Below are positions 1 to 8,677 of a stretch of 64,000 nucleotides of DNA, one piece after another. Source of the DNA: Clostridia bacterium (GTDB lineage: Bacteria; Bacillota; Clostridia; Lachnospirales; Lachnospiraceae). The position numbers were made by a program, and so were the translations under genes. The notes beneath the pieces were generated by a model. It did not search any database. It was not told the origin of the DNA and was given only the letters and a program-made list of their open reading frames with translations. The stretch lies in NCBI GenBank assembly GCA_029101305.1, contig JAQXQS010000114.1:1-64000 (forward strand), read 5' to 3'. The stretch's first letter is position 1, and every line of letters begins with the position of its first letter.

Positions 1-2252
1 TAAGCATTGATCTTATCCTGCTCCATTCCCTTTGCCCAGAAACGCTCACGGCAGCGTCTTACATACCAGTTACTCATCTCGTCTACAAAGCCCTGAAGTG
101 CTCTTGCAGTCTCCGGGATCTTGTAGTCGTTCAGGTCTTCGTCAACAGTCTTTACAAGTGTGTTCAGCTTGGAAAGAAGCCATTTATCCATAACCGGAAG
201 CTTGTCATAGTCAAGTGTATATTTAGTAGCGTCAAAGCCATCAATATTTGCATAAAGTACAAAGAATGCATAGGTATTCCACAGAGTACCCATGAATTTA
301 CGCTGACCTTCCTGTACAGCTTTGCCATGGAAACGGTTCGGCAGCCATGGTGCACTGTTGATATAGAAGTACCAGCGGATCGCATCAGCACCGTAAGTCT
401 GAAGTGCTTCAAACGGATCAACCGCATTTCCTTTGGACTTACTCATCTTCTGGCCATTCTCATCCTGTACGTGTCCAAGAACGATAACGTTCTTATATGG
501 AGCCTGGTTAAACAGAAGGGTAGACTCAGCAAGAAGGGAGTAGAACCATCCTCTTGTCTGGTCAACAGCCTCGGAAATAAAGTTTGCAGGGAACTGCTGT
601 TTGAACAGCTCCTGATTTTCAAATGGATAGTGGTGCTGTGCAAATGGCATTGCTCCGGAGTCAAACCAGCAGTCAATAACCTCTGGTACACGGTGCATAG
701 TGCCGCCGCACTTCGGGCATTTCATGGTAAGCTCATCAATGTATGGACGATGAAGCTCTACCGTCTTGGCACGCTCGTCACCTGTTTTCTCATAGAGATC
801 CTGACGGCTTCCAACAGATTCCATATGACCGCAGCTGCACTCCCAGATATTCAGTGGAGTTCCCCAGTAACGATTACGGCTGATACCCCAGTCCTGAACA
901 TTCTCAAGCCAGTCTCCGAAACGGCCTTTACCAATGCTCTCCGGAATCCAGTTAATAGTATTGTTGTTGCGGATCAGGTCATCCTTAACAGCTGTCATCT
1001 TGATGAACCAGGATTCTCTTGCATAGTAGATCAGTGGTGTATCACAACGCCAGCAGTGAGGATAGTCATGCTCGAATTTCGGAGCGTCGAACAACTTGCC
1101 CTCTTTGTCAAGGTCAGTCAGTACCATCGGATCTGCTTTCTTGACAAATACACCAGCATATGGTGTCTCAGCTGTCAGATTACCTTTTCCATCTACAAAC
1201 TGTACGAATGGAAGATCATACTCACGGCCAACACGGCTGTCGTCCTCACCAAATGCAGGAGCGATATGAACGATACCGGTACCATCACTCATGGTAACGT
1301 AGTTATCACATACTACATAGTGTGCTTTTTTGCCTTTTGTTGCTACGTAGTCGCCTGTACATTTGAAAAGCGGCTCGTATTCTTTGTATTCCAGATCTTT
1401 ACCTTTATAAGTCTCAAGAACTTCATAAGCAGGCTCCTCATCCTTTGCAAGCTTGCCAAGGACTTTGTCCAGAAGGGCTTCTGCCATATAATAGGTATAT
1501 CCGTCTGCTGCTTTTACTTTGCAGTAGGTCTCATCCGGATTTACGCAAAGTGCAACGTTAGATGGCAATGTCCACGGAGTAGTGGTCCATGCCAGGAAAT
1601 ATGCGTCCTCGCCTATAACTTTGAAACGTGCGATCGCAGAACGCTCTTTTACTAATTTATAGCCCTGGGAAACCTCCTGGGAAGAAAGCGGGGTTCCGCA
1701 GCGTGGGCAATAAGGAACGATCTTGAAACCTTTATATAAGAGGCCTTTGTTCCAGATTTCTTTCAGCGCCCACCATTCGGACTCAATGTAATTATCCTCA
1801 TAAGTTACATATGGATGCTCCATATCTGCCCAGAAACCAACTGTTGAGGAGAAATCCTCCCACATTCCTTTGTATTTCCAGACGCTTTCCTTACACTGCT
1901 GGATAAATGGCTCCATACCATATTCCTCGATCTGCTCTTTTCCATCCAGACCAAGCTTCTTCTCTACCTCAAGCTCTACCGGAAGACCATGGGTATCCCA
2001 TCCAGCTTTACGAGGTACCATGTAGCCCTTCATTGCGCGGTATCTCGGGATCATATCCTTGATAACACGGGTGAGCACATGACCGATATGTGGCTTGCCA
2101 TTTGCAGTTGGCGGTCCGTCATAGAATGTGTAAGTCGGGCCTTCTTTACGGTTTTCCATACTTTTCTCGAAAATATGGTTTTCTTTCCAGAATTCTTCTA
2201 CTTTTTTCTCGCGATCTACGAAATTCAGATTCGTGTCTACTTTCTGGTACAA
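1..2252 (-). CDS. ileS: Isoleucyl-tRNA synthetase, 3' end outside window
   Basis: Charges tRNA-Ile with isoleucine in the cytoplasm. The frame is open to the left edge, so about 750 N-terminal residues are visible. A PHIGH form of the HIGH motif follows GPPTANG, and KMSKS lies near positions 436-455. GWDTHGLPVE and the CPRCGTPLS zinc-type segment resemble the eukaryote-like IleS2 class, which is often tolerant of mupirocin; that class call is inference. The start is a TTG at 2250-2252, because an AAGGAGG site at 2261-2267 sits 8 bases upstream and the translation from this TTG (residues YQKVDTNLNFV) fits the clostridial N-terminus. A T-box leader precedes it. Confidence 0.95.
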   Translation of the reverse strand, partial: MYQKVDTNLNFVDREKKVEEFWKENHIFEKSMENRKEGPTYTFYDGPPTANGKPHIGHVLTRVIKDMIPRYRAMKGYMVPRKAGWDTHGLPVELEVEKKLGLDGKEQIEEYGMEPFIQQCKESVWKYKGMWEDFSSTVGFWADMEHPYVTYEDNYIESEWWALKEIWNKGLLYKGFKIVPYCPRCGTPLSSQEVSQGYKLVKERSAIARFKVIGEDAYFLAWTTTPWTLPSNVALCVNPDETYCKVKAADGYTYYMAEALLDKVLGKLAKDEEPAYEVLETYKGKDLEYKEYEPLFKCTGDYVATKGKKAHYVVCDNYVTMSDGTGIVHIAPAFGEDDSRVGREYDLPFVQFVDGKGNLTAETPYAGVFVKKADPMVLTDLDKEGKLFDAPKFEHDYPHCWRCDTPLIYYARESWFIKMTAVKDDLIRNNNTINWIPESIGKGRFGDWLENVQDWGISRNRYWGTPLNIWECSCGHMESVGSRQDLYEKTGDERAKTVELHRPYIDELTMKCPKCGGTMHRVPEVIDCWFDSGAMPFAQHHYPFENQELFKQQFPANFISEAVDQTRGWFYSLLAESTLLFNQAPYKNVIVLGHVQDENGQKMSKSKGNAVDPFEALQTYGADAIRWYFYINSAPWLPNRFHGKAVQEGQRKFMGTLWNTYAFFVLYANIDGFDATKYTLDYDKLPVMDKWLLSKLNTLVKTVDEDLNDYKIPETARALQGFVDEMSNWYVRRCRERFWAKGMEQDKINA

Positions 2253-2267
2253 AGTTTTTTCCTCCTT

Positions 2268-2701
2268 GTCTTTTTTAGATGAAGTCGATTGCTGTCAGGA
2301 CTTCCAGAGCACGTGCGAAACGCCAGAGGAGTTTCCTCTATCTATATAAGAAAAGCCTCCATCCTGCAAAAGGACGAAGGCTGTCAGCACTCGTTATACC
2401 ACCTGTTACATTGTACGGGCTCGCATCCGCGACCGATACATGCTCCTTATAACGGGGGAATACCGTTATCTCTTACTACTTGAAAATGCCGAACATAATC
2501 TGCATTTATTTCTGTGTCTGTATAATTAACACAGCTAAATTCAGAGATAAAACTCCGGAGTGATCTTCGGCTGACTCTACTTGCGGCGGGCTTGCACCAT
2601 CCCCGTCTCGCTGAAAAGATCGCAGGCCATTTCCCCCAGTGATCTTAGACGTTCAAAACCAGCTTACTGTCTCCATCGCAGTCTTTGCCTATCATGTTTT
2701 C
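2268..2701 (-). promoter_or_regulatory. T-box leader of ileS
   Basis: Uncharged tRNA-Ile binding to this leader should prevent termination and turn on ileS. Read on the minus strand, the T-box core AACAGGTGGTATAACGAG lies at about 2391-2408. It is followed by a terminator hairpin at 2353-2382 (GCCTTCGTCC paired with GGATGGAGGC, then TTTTC). Stem I lies upstream with an AGTA element near 2664-2672. A candidate specifier ATC (isoleucine) sits at 2562-2564 within GAAGATCAC. The specifier assignment is inferred from position and from the downstream gene. Confidence 0.9.
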
Positions 2702-2707
2702 CTGTCT

Positions 2708-2737
2708 ATTATAAGGGGGAGAATTTCTATATGTCAA
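2708..2737 (-). promoter_or_regulatory. Promoter of the ileS T-box transcript
   Basis: The minus strand carries a perfect -35 TTGACA (2732-2737) and a perfect -10 TATAAT (2708-2713) separated by 18 bases. Transcription should start near 2701, giving a leader of about 450 bases before the TTG start. Confidence 0.85.
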
Positions 2738-2851
2738 GTGTTTTTCCGCTGAAAAAGCTGCTCGAATAGTGGAAAATACTGCTGAATTTGTCTATTTTCA
2801 GAAGACCAGGGAACAATTCACACTCTTTTAATAGTTTTACATAAGGAAAAG

Positions 2852-2860
2852 TGGTATAAT
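2852..2860 (+). promoter_or_regulatory. Extended -10 promoter upstream of the carboxypeptidase
   Basis: TGGTATAAT is an extended -10 element on the plus strand. A -35 match is weak (TAGTTT 17 bases upstream). It would give a leader of about 125 bases before the ATG at 2995. Confidence 0.5.
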
Positions 2861-2994
2861 AAAACGATAGTTTAGAAATCAATATTACCATATAACTTTG
2901 CGCAGGGTACCTCGAGCAGGGCATGCGAATAATTTTTCAAGCATTCTGAGCTTGTTTCTAAACAGTTACAAGCATTTATAAGAAAGGATTTTAT

Positions 2995-4263
2995 ATGAAC
3001 AGAAAAAAACTTCATATGAAAATAAAGCGGATTTTTTGCGGAGTTCTGGCAACTGGTATGCTTCTTACCCAGACAAGCGCCATATGGGCAGAATCGACAG
3101 ACACTGCCGTTTCTGACAATGCAGCCACTTCTGTCACACCCACTCCGGATCCGCACACCCAGTACTATTCCCAGGCGGCTGACACCGATTCTATTGAGGG
3201 CTGGCCTGAGGGACCAAAGATCGAAGCACAGGCGGCAGTTCTTATGGATCTGAATACAGAGGCGGTTCTTTATTCCAAGAATGCCAACACCCAGCTTTAT
3301 CCTGCCAGTATTACCAAGCTTCTCACCTGCCTTCTTGGCTGTGAGAACCTGGATGTGAATGCCCAGATTACCCTGTCGCAGCAGGCGGCTTACGGTATTG
3401 AAGCAGGAAGCTCCACCATCTACGGTGATGCAGGAGAAGTTTTTACAGTTGAGCAATGTCTCATGGCTCTTATGCTGGAATCGGCCAACGAAATGGCCCT
3501 TGCCATTGGCGAAGAGGTCTCCGGATCCGTGAAGAAGTTCGTTGAACTAATGAATACAAGGGCTACACAGCTTGGCTGCACCAACTCCCATTTTAATAAC
3601 CCGAACGGACTCCCGGATGAAACCCATGTCACAACAGCAAACGACATGACGAAAATAGCCAAGGCAGCGTGGCAGAATCCCCTTTGCAGGAAATTTTTTA
3701 CCACAGACCTGTATAACATTCCGCCGACGAATATTTTCACAGAAACCCGTTATCTTCTGAATCATCACAAGATGATGGCAGGCAGGGATTACGCTTATGA
3801 TGGCGTTCTCGGTGGAAAAACCGGCTACACAGATGCGGCAGGTGCCACTCTTATCACTTATGCGAAACGTGGTGATATGACTCTGGTAGCAGTTGTCCTG
3901 AACTCCGTGAACGGTGCATGGAGTGACACGAAAAGCCTTTTAGATTATGGATTTGATAATTTCGAAGTCCAGAAAGTTAAGCTGAGCAAAAATCCTGTTC
4001 CGAAGAAGAATCTTCCCAGTGAACAGTATCTGCTGAATAACTGTGGAAACACGTATCCATTCTACTATACTAAAAATGTCTACGTGACCGTTCCCACCGG
4101 GACCGAACTGGGCACTCTTAGTAAGAAACAGGCGATTCTTTCCAATGCTGTAGGACCTCTGCGATTAAAGAGTAAGTATTACTTTAATGGACAAATGGTG
4201 GGATGGGGAATGCAGTATGAACGGTCAGTTATGAAAGATTTGCTGACGATTCCCACTTTGTAA
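2995..4263 (+). CDS. D-alanyl-D-alanine carboxypeptidase (DacA/DacF type)
   Basis: A penicillin-binding protein that trims the terminal D-Ala from peptidoglycan stem peptides outside the membrane. The 422-residue protein begins with a signal peptide (about 1-32, ending TSAIWA). The serine D,D-peptidase motifs are complete: S105-I-T-K108 with the nucleophile, S163-A-N165, and K275-T-G277. A beta-rich C-terminal region follows, as in the PBP5 family, but no clear membrane anchor is seen at the C-terminus. The ATG is preceded by AGAAAGGA. It is monocistronic and ends at a strong hairpin shared with the convergent exonuclease gene. Confidence 0.93.
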   Translation: MNRKKLHMKIKRIFCGVLATGMLLTQTSAIWAESTDTAVSDNAATSVTPTPDPHTQYYSQAADTDSIEGWPEGPKIEAQAAVLMDLNTEAVLYSKNANTQLYPASITKLLTCLLGCENLDVNAQITLSQQAAYGIEAGSSTIYGDAGEVFTVEQCLMALMLESANEMALAIGEEVSGSVKKFVELMNTRATQLGCTNSHFNNPNGLPDETHVTTANDMTKIAKAAWQNPLCRKFFTTDLYNIPPTNIFTETRYLLNHHKMMAGRDYAYDGVLGGKTGYTDAAGATLITYAKRGDMTLVAVVLNSVNGAWSDTKSLLDYGFDNFEVQKVKLSKNPVPKKNLPSEQYLLNNCGNTYPFYYTKNVYVTVPTGTELGTLSKKQAILSNAVGPLRLKSKYYFNGQMVGWGMQYERSVMKDLLTIPTL

Positions 4264-4286
4264 TCCTGGCGTTTAAGCACCCATTC

Positions 4287-4366
4287 AAAAAGACGGAGCA
4301 TATGGTAAAGTCTCAAATGTTAGATTTCTTCTAACCTTTAGACTCTTCCATATGTTCCGTCTTTTA
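4287..4366. terminator. Bidirectional terminator between convergent genes
   Basis: A long stem pairs AAAAGACGGAGCATATGG (from 4287) with the CCATATGTTCCGTCTTTT arm ending near 4364. An inner stem pairs AAAGTCT with AGACTTT-like bases. A- and T-tracts on both sides let it serve the carboxypeptidase (+) and exonuclease (-). Confidence 0.85.
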
Positions 4367-4415
4367 TTAATACTTCTCTTCTACTGGTTTGATCGCTCTT
4401 TTCGCATTTACAACG

Positions 4416-5366
4416 CTATTCCTGTTCCTTCTTTAGCTTCCTCTTTGCCCTGTGGGCGTCCCTCTTCTGCCGGATCTCATCCGCCTCTTCACTTGTAATA
4501 TTCGCCAGTTTTTTTATTACATAATACATATTTTCCTCAGTCCGGCGGATTCTGATCTTGCCTAATACGAAGCCATGCTCCTGGCAGACAGAAACACTGT
4601 AATATACCTTGGAATTATTCATAAACCAGCGGATCTTACGCTTGGCAGGATTGCGGCACAACGGACATTTCGTGCTGGTCACTTCCCGGTCCTTCATGGC
4701 CCGCTCCCTTGAATAAAATTCTCTGGATACATACTTATCATAGCCAGGATAAGAGATATGGATTTCTTCTTTCTTGCTTTTTGGGTTCTGATATACATCC
4801 AGAGATGAATTTGGAAAAATGTACTCATCTTCTATTTTCTGCAAAATACATGCTGTATAATAAGCATCCCCAAGTGCCCGGTGAAAATCCATTTTCTTCT
4901 CCACACCCATTTGGTCAGCGGCAAATTCCAGAGCACGGCGTTCGTCATTTTCTTTATAGCGGATGGCAAATAGTTTCTGCACATCATAGTAAGTTACCGG
5001 TCCCGGTAGTAATGGCAGCTTACCATAATATTTCATATTGCGCTGCAATTCCATTACATCCTGGTTTCCCCAGGTAAAAAAAATATAGTCTTCTCCACAC
5101 CACTCCAGAAATTCTGTAACAGCCTGTGGGAAAAGTGTCCCATTCTGCAGATCTTTATAATTCATGTGAATGACTTCATGAATGCTGTCATGAATCCAAT
5201 TGTACACCTGGGGCTTGATCAGGCACTGAAAGCTGTCCACGATTTCTTTCTTTTCATTCAGTTTTACGGCGCCGATTTCTATGATTTCAAAAGGCAGACG
5301 GCTGTTAGACCACCTTTTTCCTCCTGGGCTCTGGTTCCACTCCAGGTCAAATACAATGTAATTCAT
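4416..5366 (-). CDS. DEDDh-family 3'-5' exonuclease (KapD-like) with C-terminal zinc-ribbon-like part
   Basis: Predicted to remove nucleotides from 3' ends of DNA or RNA. The 316-residue protein opens with FDLEW (D7 and E9, Exo I), has D103 in the middle (Exo II) and H162-x4-D167 (Exo III), the complete DEDDh set. This places it with the KapD, RNase T and Pol III epsilon group. Beyond the nuclease domain there are C234-x2-C237 and C261-x2-H264, a possible zinc site not needed for catalysis. It is a single gene, convergent with the carboxypeptidase. Its true substrate cannot be told from sequence. Confidence 0.82.
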   Translation of the reverse strand: MNYIVFDLEWNQSPGGKRWSNSRLPFEIIEIGAVKLNEKKEIVDSFQCLIKPQVYNWIHDSIHEVIHMNYKDLQNGTLFPQAVTEFLEWCGEDYIFFTWGNQDVMELQRNMKYYGKLPLLPGPVTYYDVQKLFAIRYKENDERRALEFAADQMGVEKKMDFHRALGDAYYTACILQKIEDEYIFPNSSLDVYQNPKSKKEEIHISYPGYDKYVSREFYSRERAMKDREVTSTKCPLCRNPAKRKIRWFMNNSKVYYSVSVCQEHGFVLGKIRIRRTEENMYYVIKKLANITSEEADEIRQKRDAHRAKRKLKKEQE

Positions 5367-5726
5367 GGGTAAATCCCTTCTTCTGGAAAATCACGTAATA
5401 AGTCCAGACAAGTATAACAGACAAGGGAATTGATGTAAAGATGTGAAAAAAGGGGATAGACAGATTAAAAAAGCCTGCCGGCGGGTAACCGGCAGGTAAA
5501 TGAGGGGGGGTATGAAACAAAATCTATGTAAATTTTAAGAAATAAGCAATACCAAATCTATATGAAAAGAAGCTGTCCTCAAGCATCTCGTGATTGCCCT
5601 ATAAATGTTATTCGTACTGCAATCACATCAGTTCTTTACGCCGGCCGCCGCTTCTGGTTCACGGACAACGCACTTAATTTATTTCGTCTATGTCACTCAG
5701 ATAATCTTCAAGTCATTCTTGCAAGA
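5367..5726. other. Intergenic region of 360 bases
   Basis: It holds the upstream region of the exonuclease gene and, at 5465-5497, the terminator of the small heat-shock gene. I see no convincing gene or other structured element in 5500-5726. Confidence 0.6.
5465..5497 (-). terminator. Terminator downstream of the Hsp20 gene
   Basis: On the minus strand CCTGCCGG pairs with CCGGCAGG around a short loop and is followed by CTTTTTT. It lies about 230 bases beyond the Hsp20 stop codon. Confidence 0.8.
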
Positions 5727-6161
5727 TCAGCCTTCAATGGAAATGAATTTCTTCTCTTCCGGCACTTTCTTCTTCGCTTCCTTCGGGAAGGTGACGGTCA
5801 AAACACCATTGTCGTATTTCGCATGGATGTCTTCATGCTCCAGATCCTTGCCTACATAAAAGCTTCTGGAACACTGTCCGGTGTAACGGTCTCTGTGGAT
5901 AAACTTGCCATTATTATCCTTCTCATCTTTATTCTCGGTTCTGGACGCCTGAATATTCAGGTAACCATCCTTCAGCTGAATCTTCACATCCTCTTTATGA
6001 AAGCCTGGCAGATCTATGCTCAGTTCATAATTGCCATCTACATCCTTAATATCTGTCTTCATCAATTCAGCAGTTCTGTAATCTCTGCGATTCTCTCTTT
6101 CTACCGGCATTCTCATCCAATCATCAAATAAATCTTCTCCAAAAATACTAGGCATTAACAT
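5727..6161 (-). CDS. Small heat-shock protein, Hsp20/alpha-crystallin family
   Basis: An ATP-independent holdase that binds unfolding proteins under stress. At 144 residues it has normal length. A short N-terminal arm (MLMPSIFGEDLFDDW) precedes the alpha-crystallin domain (about 38-130: ELSIDLPGFHKEDVKIQLKD, then GVLTVTFPK), and the tail ends KKFISIEG with an I-x-I-type motif. The ATG at 6159-6161 has AAGGAGG 7 bases upstream. The promoter carries a CIRCE operator, so HrcA control is expected. It is monocistronic. Confidence 0.95.
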   Translation of the reverse strand: MLMPSIFGEDLFDDWMRMPVERENRRDYRTAELMKTDIKDVDGNYELSIDLPGFHKEDVKIQLKDGYLNIQASRTENKDEKDNNGKFIHRDRYTGQCSRSFYVGKDLEHEDIHAKYDNGVLTVTFPKEAKKKVPEEKKFISIEG

Positions 6162-6259
6162 AACTCATTCCTCCTTATATTGTGAACACTTATGTGTTTT
6201 ATTAACATTTTCACTGGAACTGGAAGCTTTCTTTTTCTCTCTTCCTTTGTTCTGTATGT

Positions 6260-6302
6260 AATATAACACGCATTGTTAGCACTGTCAAGAGGTGAGTGCT
6301 AT
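6260..6302 (-). promoter_or_regulatory. CIRCE operator overlapping the Hsp20 promoter
   Basis: An inverted repeat TTAGCACTG-N9-GAGTGCTAT (6276-6302) matches the HrcA operator consensus TTAGCACTC-N9-GAGTGCTAA at 16 of 18 arm positions. The minus-strand promoter has -35 TTGACA at 6283-6288 inside the repeat and -10 TATATT at 6260-6265, 17 bases apart. Bound HrcA should block polymerase directly. Confidence 0.9.
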
Positions 6303-6348
6303 TTTTTTGTGAAGAATTTGTGATTTAAAATTACAGCTTCTATTTCTC

Positions 6349-6403
6349 TTGACAAGCAAAAAAGATGTGGTATCATCTAATTAATTTTAGTTGATACTAC
6401 ATC
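6349..6403 (+). promoter_or_regulatory. Promoter and palindromic operator of the marR-ABC operon
   Basis: A -35 TTGACA (6349-6354) and -10 TATCAT (6371-6376) are 16 bases apart. Two 12-base arms, GATGTGGTATCA (6364-6375) and TGATACTACATC (6392-6403), form an inverted repeat with one mismatch that covers the -10 and start site. This is a likely autorepression site for the MarR protein. A T-tract follows the right arm, so a terminator reading was considered, but transcription should start inside the repeat. Confidence 0.75.
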
Positions 6404-6426
6404 TTTTTTTTTGCAAGGAGGTTATC

Positions 6427-6939
6427 ATGGACAGTACCAAAAGACAAATAACGAAAATCGCCCGTGAGATCAGCAAATTTACAGTGCGGACCATGCGGGC
6501 TGATGGAATCGGCTCTGGTGAATTTGATGTGATCCATGCCATTCGCAAAAATCCCGGCATCACCCAGGCCGGAGTCTGCAAGATCACAGGGCTGGACAAA
6601 GGTGCTGTTGCCCGTCAGACAGCTAATCTGGAAGCCAAAGGATATCTGGAACGAAGAGACAATCCCGACGATGGTCGAAGCCGCCTGCTATATGCCACAG
6701 CTCAGGCTGAAAATCTGAAAAACTCCAAGGCGCAGATCGAGTCTCTTTACTATGAATGGCTTCTGGCAGAATTACCGGAGGAAGAAAAAGCTGCCTTTTG
6801 TAAAACACTGGATAAATTATACCAGCGTTCAAAGAAAGAAAGTAAAGCGGATTTCATTCACATGACAGAGGTGATTGCCAGACATACAGGCACCTCTTCC
6901 TTATCGCCCTCAGAAAGCGTGACTGCCCATGGAAAGTAA
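6427..6939 (+). CDS. MarR-family transcriptional regulator
   Basis: A 170-residue winged-helix repressor. The HTH region reads FDVIHAIRKNPGITQAGVCK followed by the recognition part GLDKGAVARQ and the wing with D-x-R (ERRDNPDDGRSRLL), as in MarR proteins. The ATG at 6427 is chosen over an upstream in-frame codon because AAGGAGG lies at 6416-6422. The stop overlaps the start of the next gene by 11 bases, so it is co-transcribed with the ABC exporter that it probably controls. The inducing ligand is unknown. Confidence 0.92.
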   Translation: MDSTKRQITKIAREISKFTVRTMRADGIGSGEFDVIHAIRKNPGITQAGVCKITGLDKGAVARQTANLEAKGYLERRDNPDDGRSRLLYATAQAENLKNSKAQIESLYYEWLLAELPEEEKAAFCKTLDKLYQRSKKESKADFIHMTEVIARHTGTSSLSPSESVTAHGK

Positions 6940-8677
6940 AGAAAAAAGTCAGAAGAATTTTCAGCCAGACCGTATCCTGTCTTATTTTCAGGAAGAATGG
7001 CGCATACTGGCCGCTGTTACCATCTCCGGACTCATCTATAATATTGGACTTCTGGCAGGACCGTGGTTCGAGGGAAAAATGGCAGGCTGCCTGGCAGATA
7101 TCCTGGGGGATAAAGCAGAATTCCGCGATATGCTCACACTGGCCGTTTCCTATGCCCTGGTAATCGCAATCGTGCAGATTGCCCGATACCTGAAGCGGCT
7201 CTATGTCAGACGCTTCGCCAATAATGTAAACCGCCAGATGAAACAGATCCTGTATGGCACACTTGTCCACAAAAGCAGACAGGAATTGAACCAGGAAGCT
7301 ACCGGCAGCGTAATGACAAAGGCCATTCTGGATGTAGACGACTGTGTTGAAGGTATGCGGAAATTCACAACAGAATTTTTCGATACCGGCGTAGCACTGG
7401 CAGCTTACGCCGGAATGCTCCTATACTATGACTGGCGCCTGGCACTTCTTGGAATGCTTTTTACCCCGTTTTCCTATCTGCTGGCAGAGAAAATGAAAAC
7501 CATCGTACAGCGCACAAGTGCAGAATATAAGGTTCAGGCAGGAGCTTTAAGCACAGCAACGCTGGACCGGGCTTCCAATGCTGTGACATACCGGGTGTAT
7601 GGCTGCGAACAGGAACGGCAAAAAGCCTATGAACAGCATCTGACACAGTACGAACGGGCTGCAGTGAAAGCAAATATCTGGAGTTCCGCCATGCAGCCGT
7701 TGTACCGGACAATTTCCCTGACTGGCGTACTGTTTATCCTGTATTTCGGAGGCCGGAACGTACTTGGGACTGGCTGGACAGCGTGGGATATTGCAGCATT
7801 CACCACATTTTTATCCTGTTTCACCAAGCTGGCGGTAAAATCCTCCAGCGCGGCAAAGCTGTTCAATGCGGTTCATAAGGCCCAGGTATCATGGAAACGT
7901 ATCAAGCCACTGATGCAGCAGGAAAAAGCCAGCCACAAAATCAGTATTCAGAAACCTTCCCTTCTGGAGGTTTCAGACTTGGCTTTTACCTCTCCAGATG
8001 GCACACGCATTTATGAAAACATTGAATTTTCGGCAAAACCAGGACAGATCATTGGCGTCACAGGAGCTGTGGCCTGCGGAAAATCCACTCTGGGCAAAAC
8101 TTTTCTTTGTGAGTCACCCTACGAAGGCAGTATCCGCTTCGGAGGCAAAGAGCTTCAGCAGATGACACCAGAACAGCGCACAGGCATTGTGGGATATCTT
8201 GGTCATGATCCGGAACTTTTTGACGACACTGTAAAAAACAATATTCTGCTTGGAGAGCAAAACACTGATGTAAAACAGTATCTGAAAGCAGTATGTCTGG
8301 ATCTGGAAGTTTCCTCGATGAAACAGGGAGCAGACACCGTTGTCGGAAACGGCGGCGTACGGCTGTCTGGCGGTCAGGCACAAAGGCTTGCACTTGCAAG
8401 AACCTTATGCCACGCAAAACCGCTCCTGATCCTGGATGACCCCTTTTCAGCTCTGGACCGGGCTACAGAACGCCAGGTATTTGATCACCTGAAGGAGCTG
8501 GCCGCAGACAGTATTGTAATTTTACTGTCACACAGGCTATATCTTTTTCCAGAGCTGGATCAGATCGTATGGATGGAAAATGGTCATGGGCGAACCGGCA
8601 CACATAAAGAGTTAATGCAGTCACAACCAGAATATGCGAAGCTGTATCTGGAACAGGAAGGAGGTGCAAAAGCATGA
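6929..8677 (+). CDS. ABC exporter half, membrane plus ATPase domains (degenerate-site subunit)
   Basis: One half of a heterodimeric type IV ABC exporter, 582 residues. The transmembrane domain spans about 20-320. The nucleotide domain has Walker A G379-AVACGKST, signature LSGGQ at 479-483, Walker B LLILDD and H535. Residue 504 is Asp where the catalytic Glu is usual, so this subunit's Walker site is the weak one. Its intact LSGGQ serves the partner's site. It overlaps marR by 11 bases and the next gene by 4 bases (ATGA). Likely drug or peptide export; substrate unknown. Confidence 0.9.
   Translation: MESKEKSQKNFQPDRILSYFQEEWRILAAVTISGLIYNIGLLAGPWFEGKMAGCLADILGDKAEFRDMLTLAVSYALVIAIVQIARYLKRLYVRRFANNVNRQMKQILYGTLVHKSRQELNQEATGSVMTKAILDVDDCVEGMRKFTTEFFDTGVALAAYAGMLLYYDWRLALLGMLFTPFSYLLAEKMKTIVQRTSAEYKVQAGALSTATLDRASNAVTYRVYGCEQERQKAYEQHLTQYERAAVKANIWSSAMQPLYRTISLTGVLFILYFGGRNVLGTGWTAWDIAAFTTFLSCFTKLAVKSSSAAKLFNAVHKAQVSWKRIKPLMQQEKASHKISIQKPSLLEVSDLAFTSPDGTRIYENIEFSAKPGQIIGVTGAVACGKSTLGKTFLCESPYEGSIRFGGKELQQMTPEQRTGIVGYLGHDPELFDDTVKNNILLGEQNTDVKQYLKAVCLDLEVSSMKQGADTVVGNGGVRLSGGQAQRLALARTLCHAKPLLILDDPFSALDRATERQVFDHLKELAADSIVILLSHRLYLFPELDQIVWMENGHGRTGTHKELMQSQPEYAKLYLEQEGGAKA

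Noticed and set aside
327..1655. Long plus-strand open frame opposite ileS
   Set aside because: It is antisense to a clearly homologous ileS frame with HIGH and KMSKS motifs and has no ribosome site or family similarity.
5562..6131. Plus-strand frame opposite the Hsp20 gene
   Set aside because: Antisense to a well-supported heat-shock gene with promoter and CIRCE.
6364..6410. Intrinsic terminator before marR
   Set aside because: The hairpin and T-tract look terminator-like, but transcription should start inside the left arm, so the full stem would not be in RNA. An operator is more likely.
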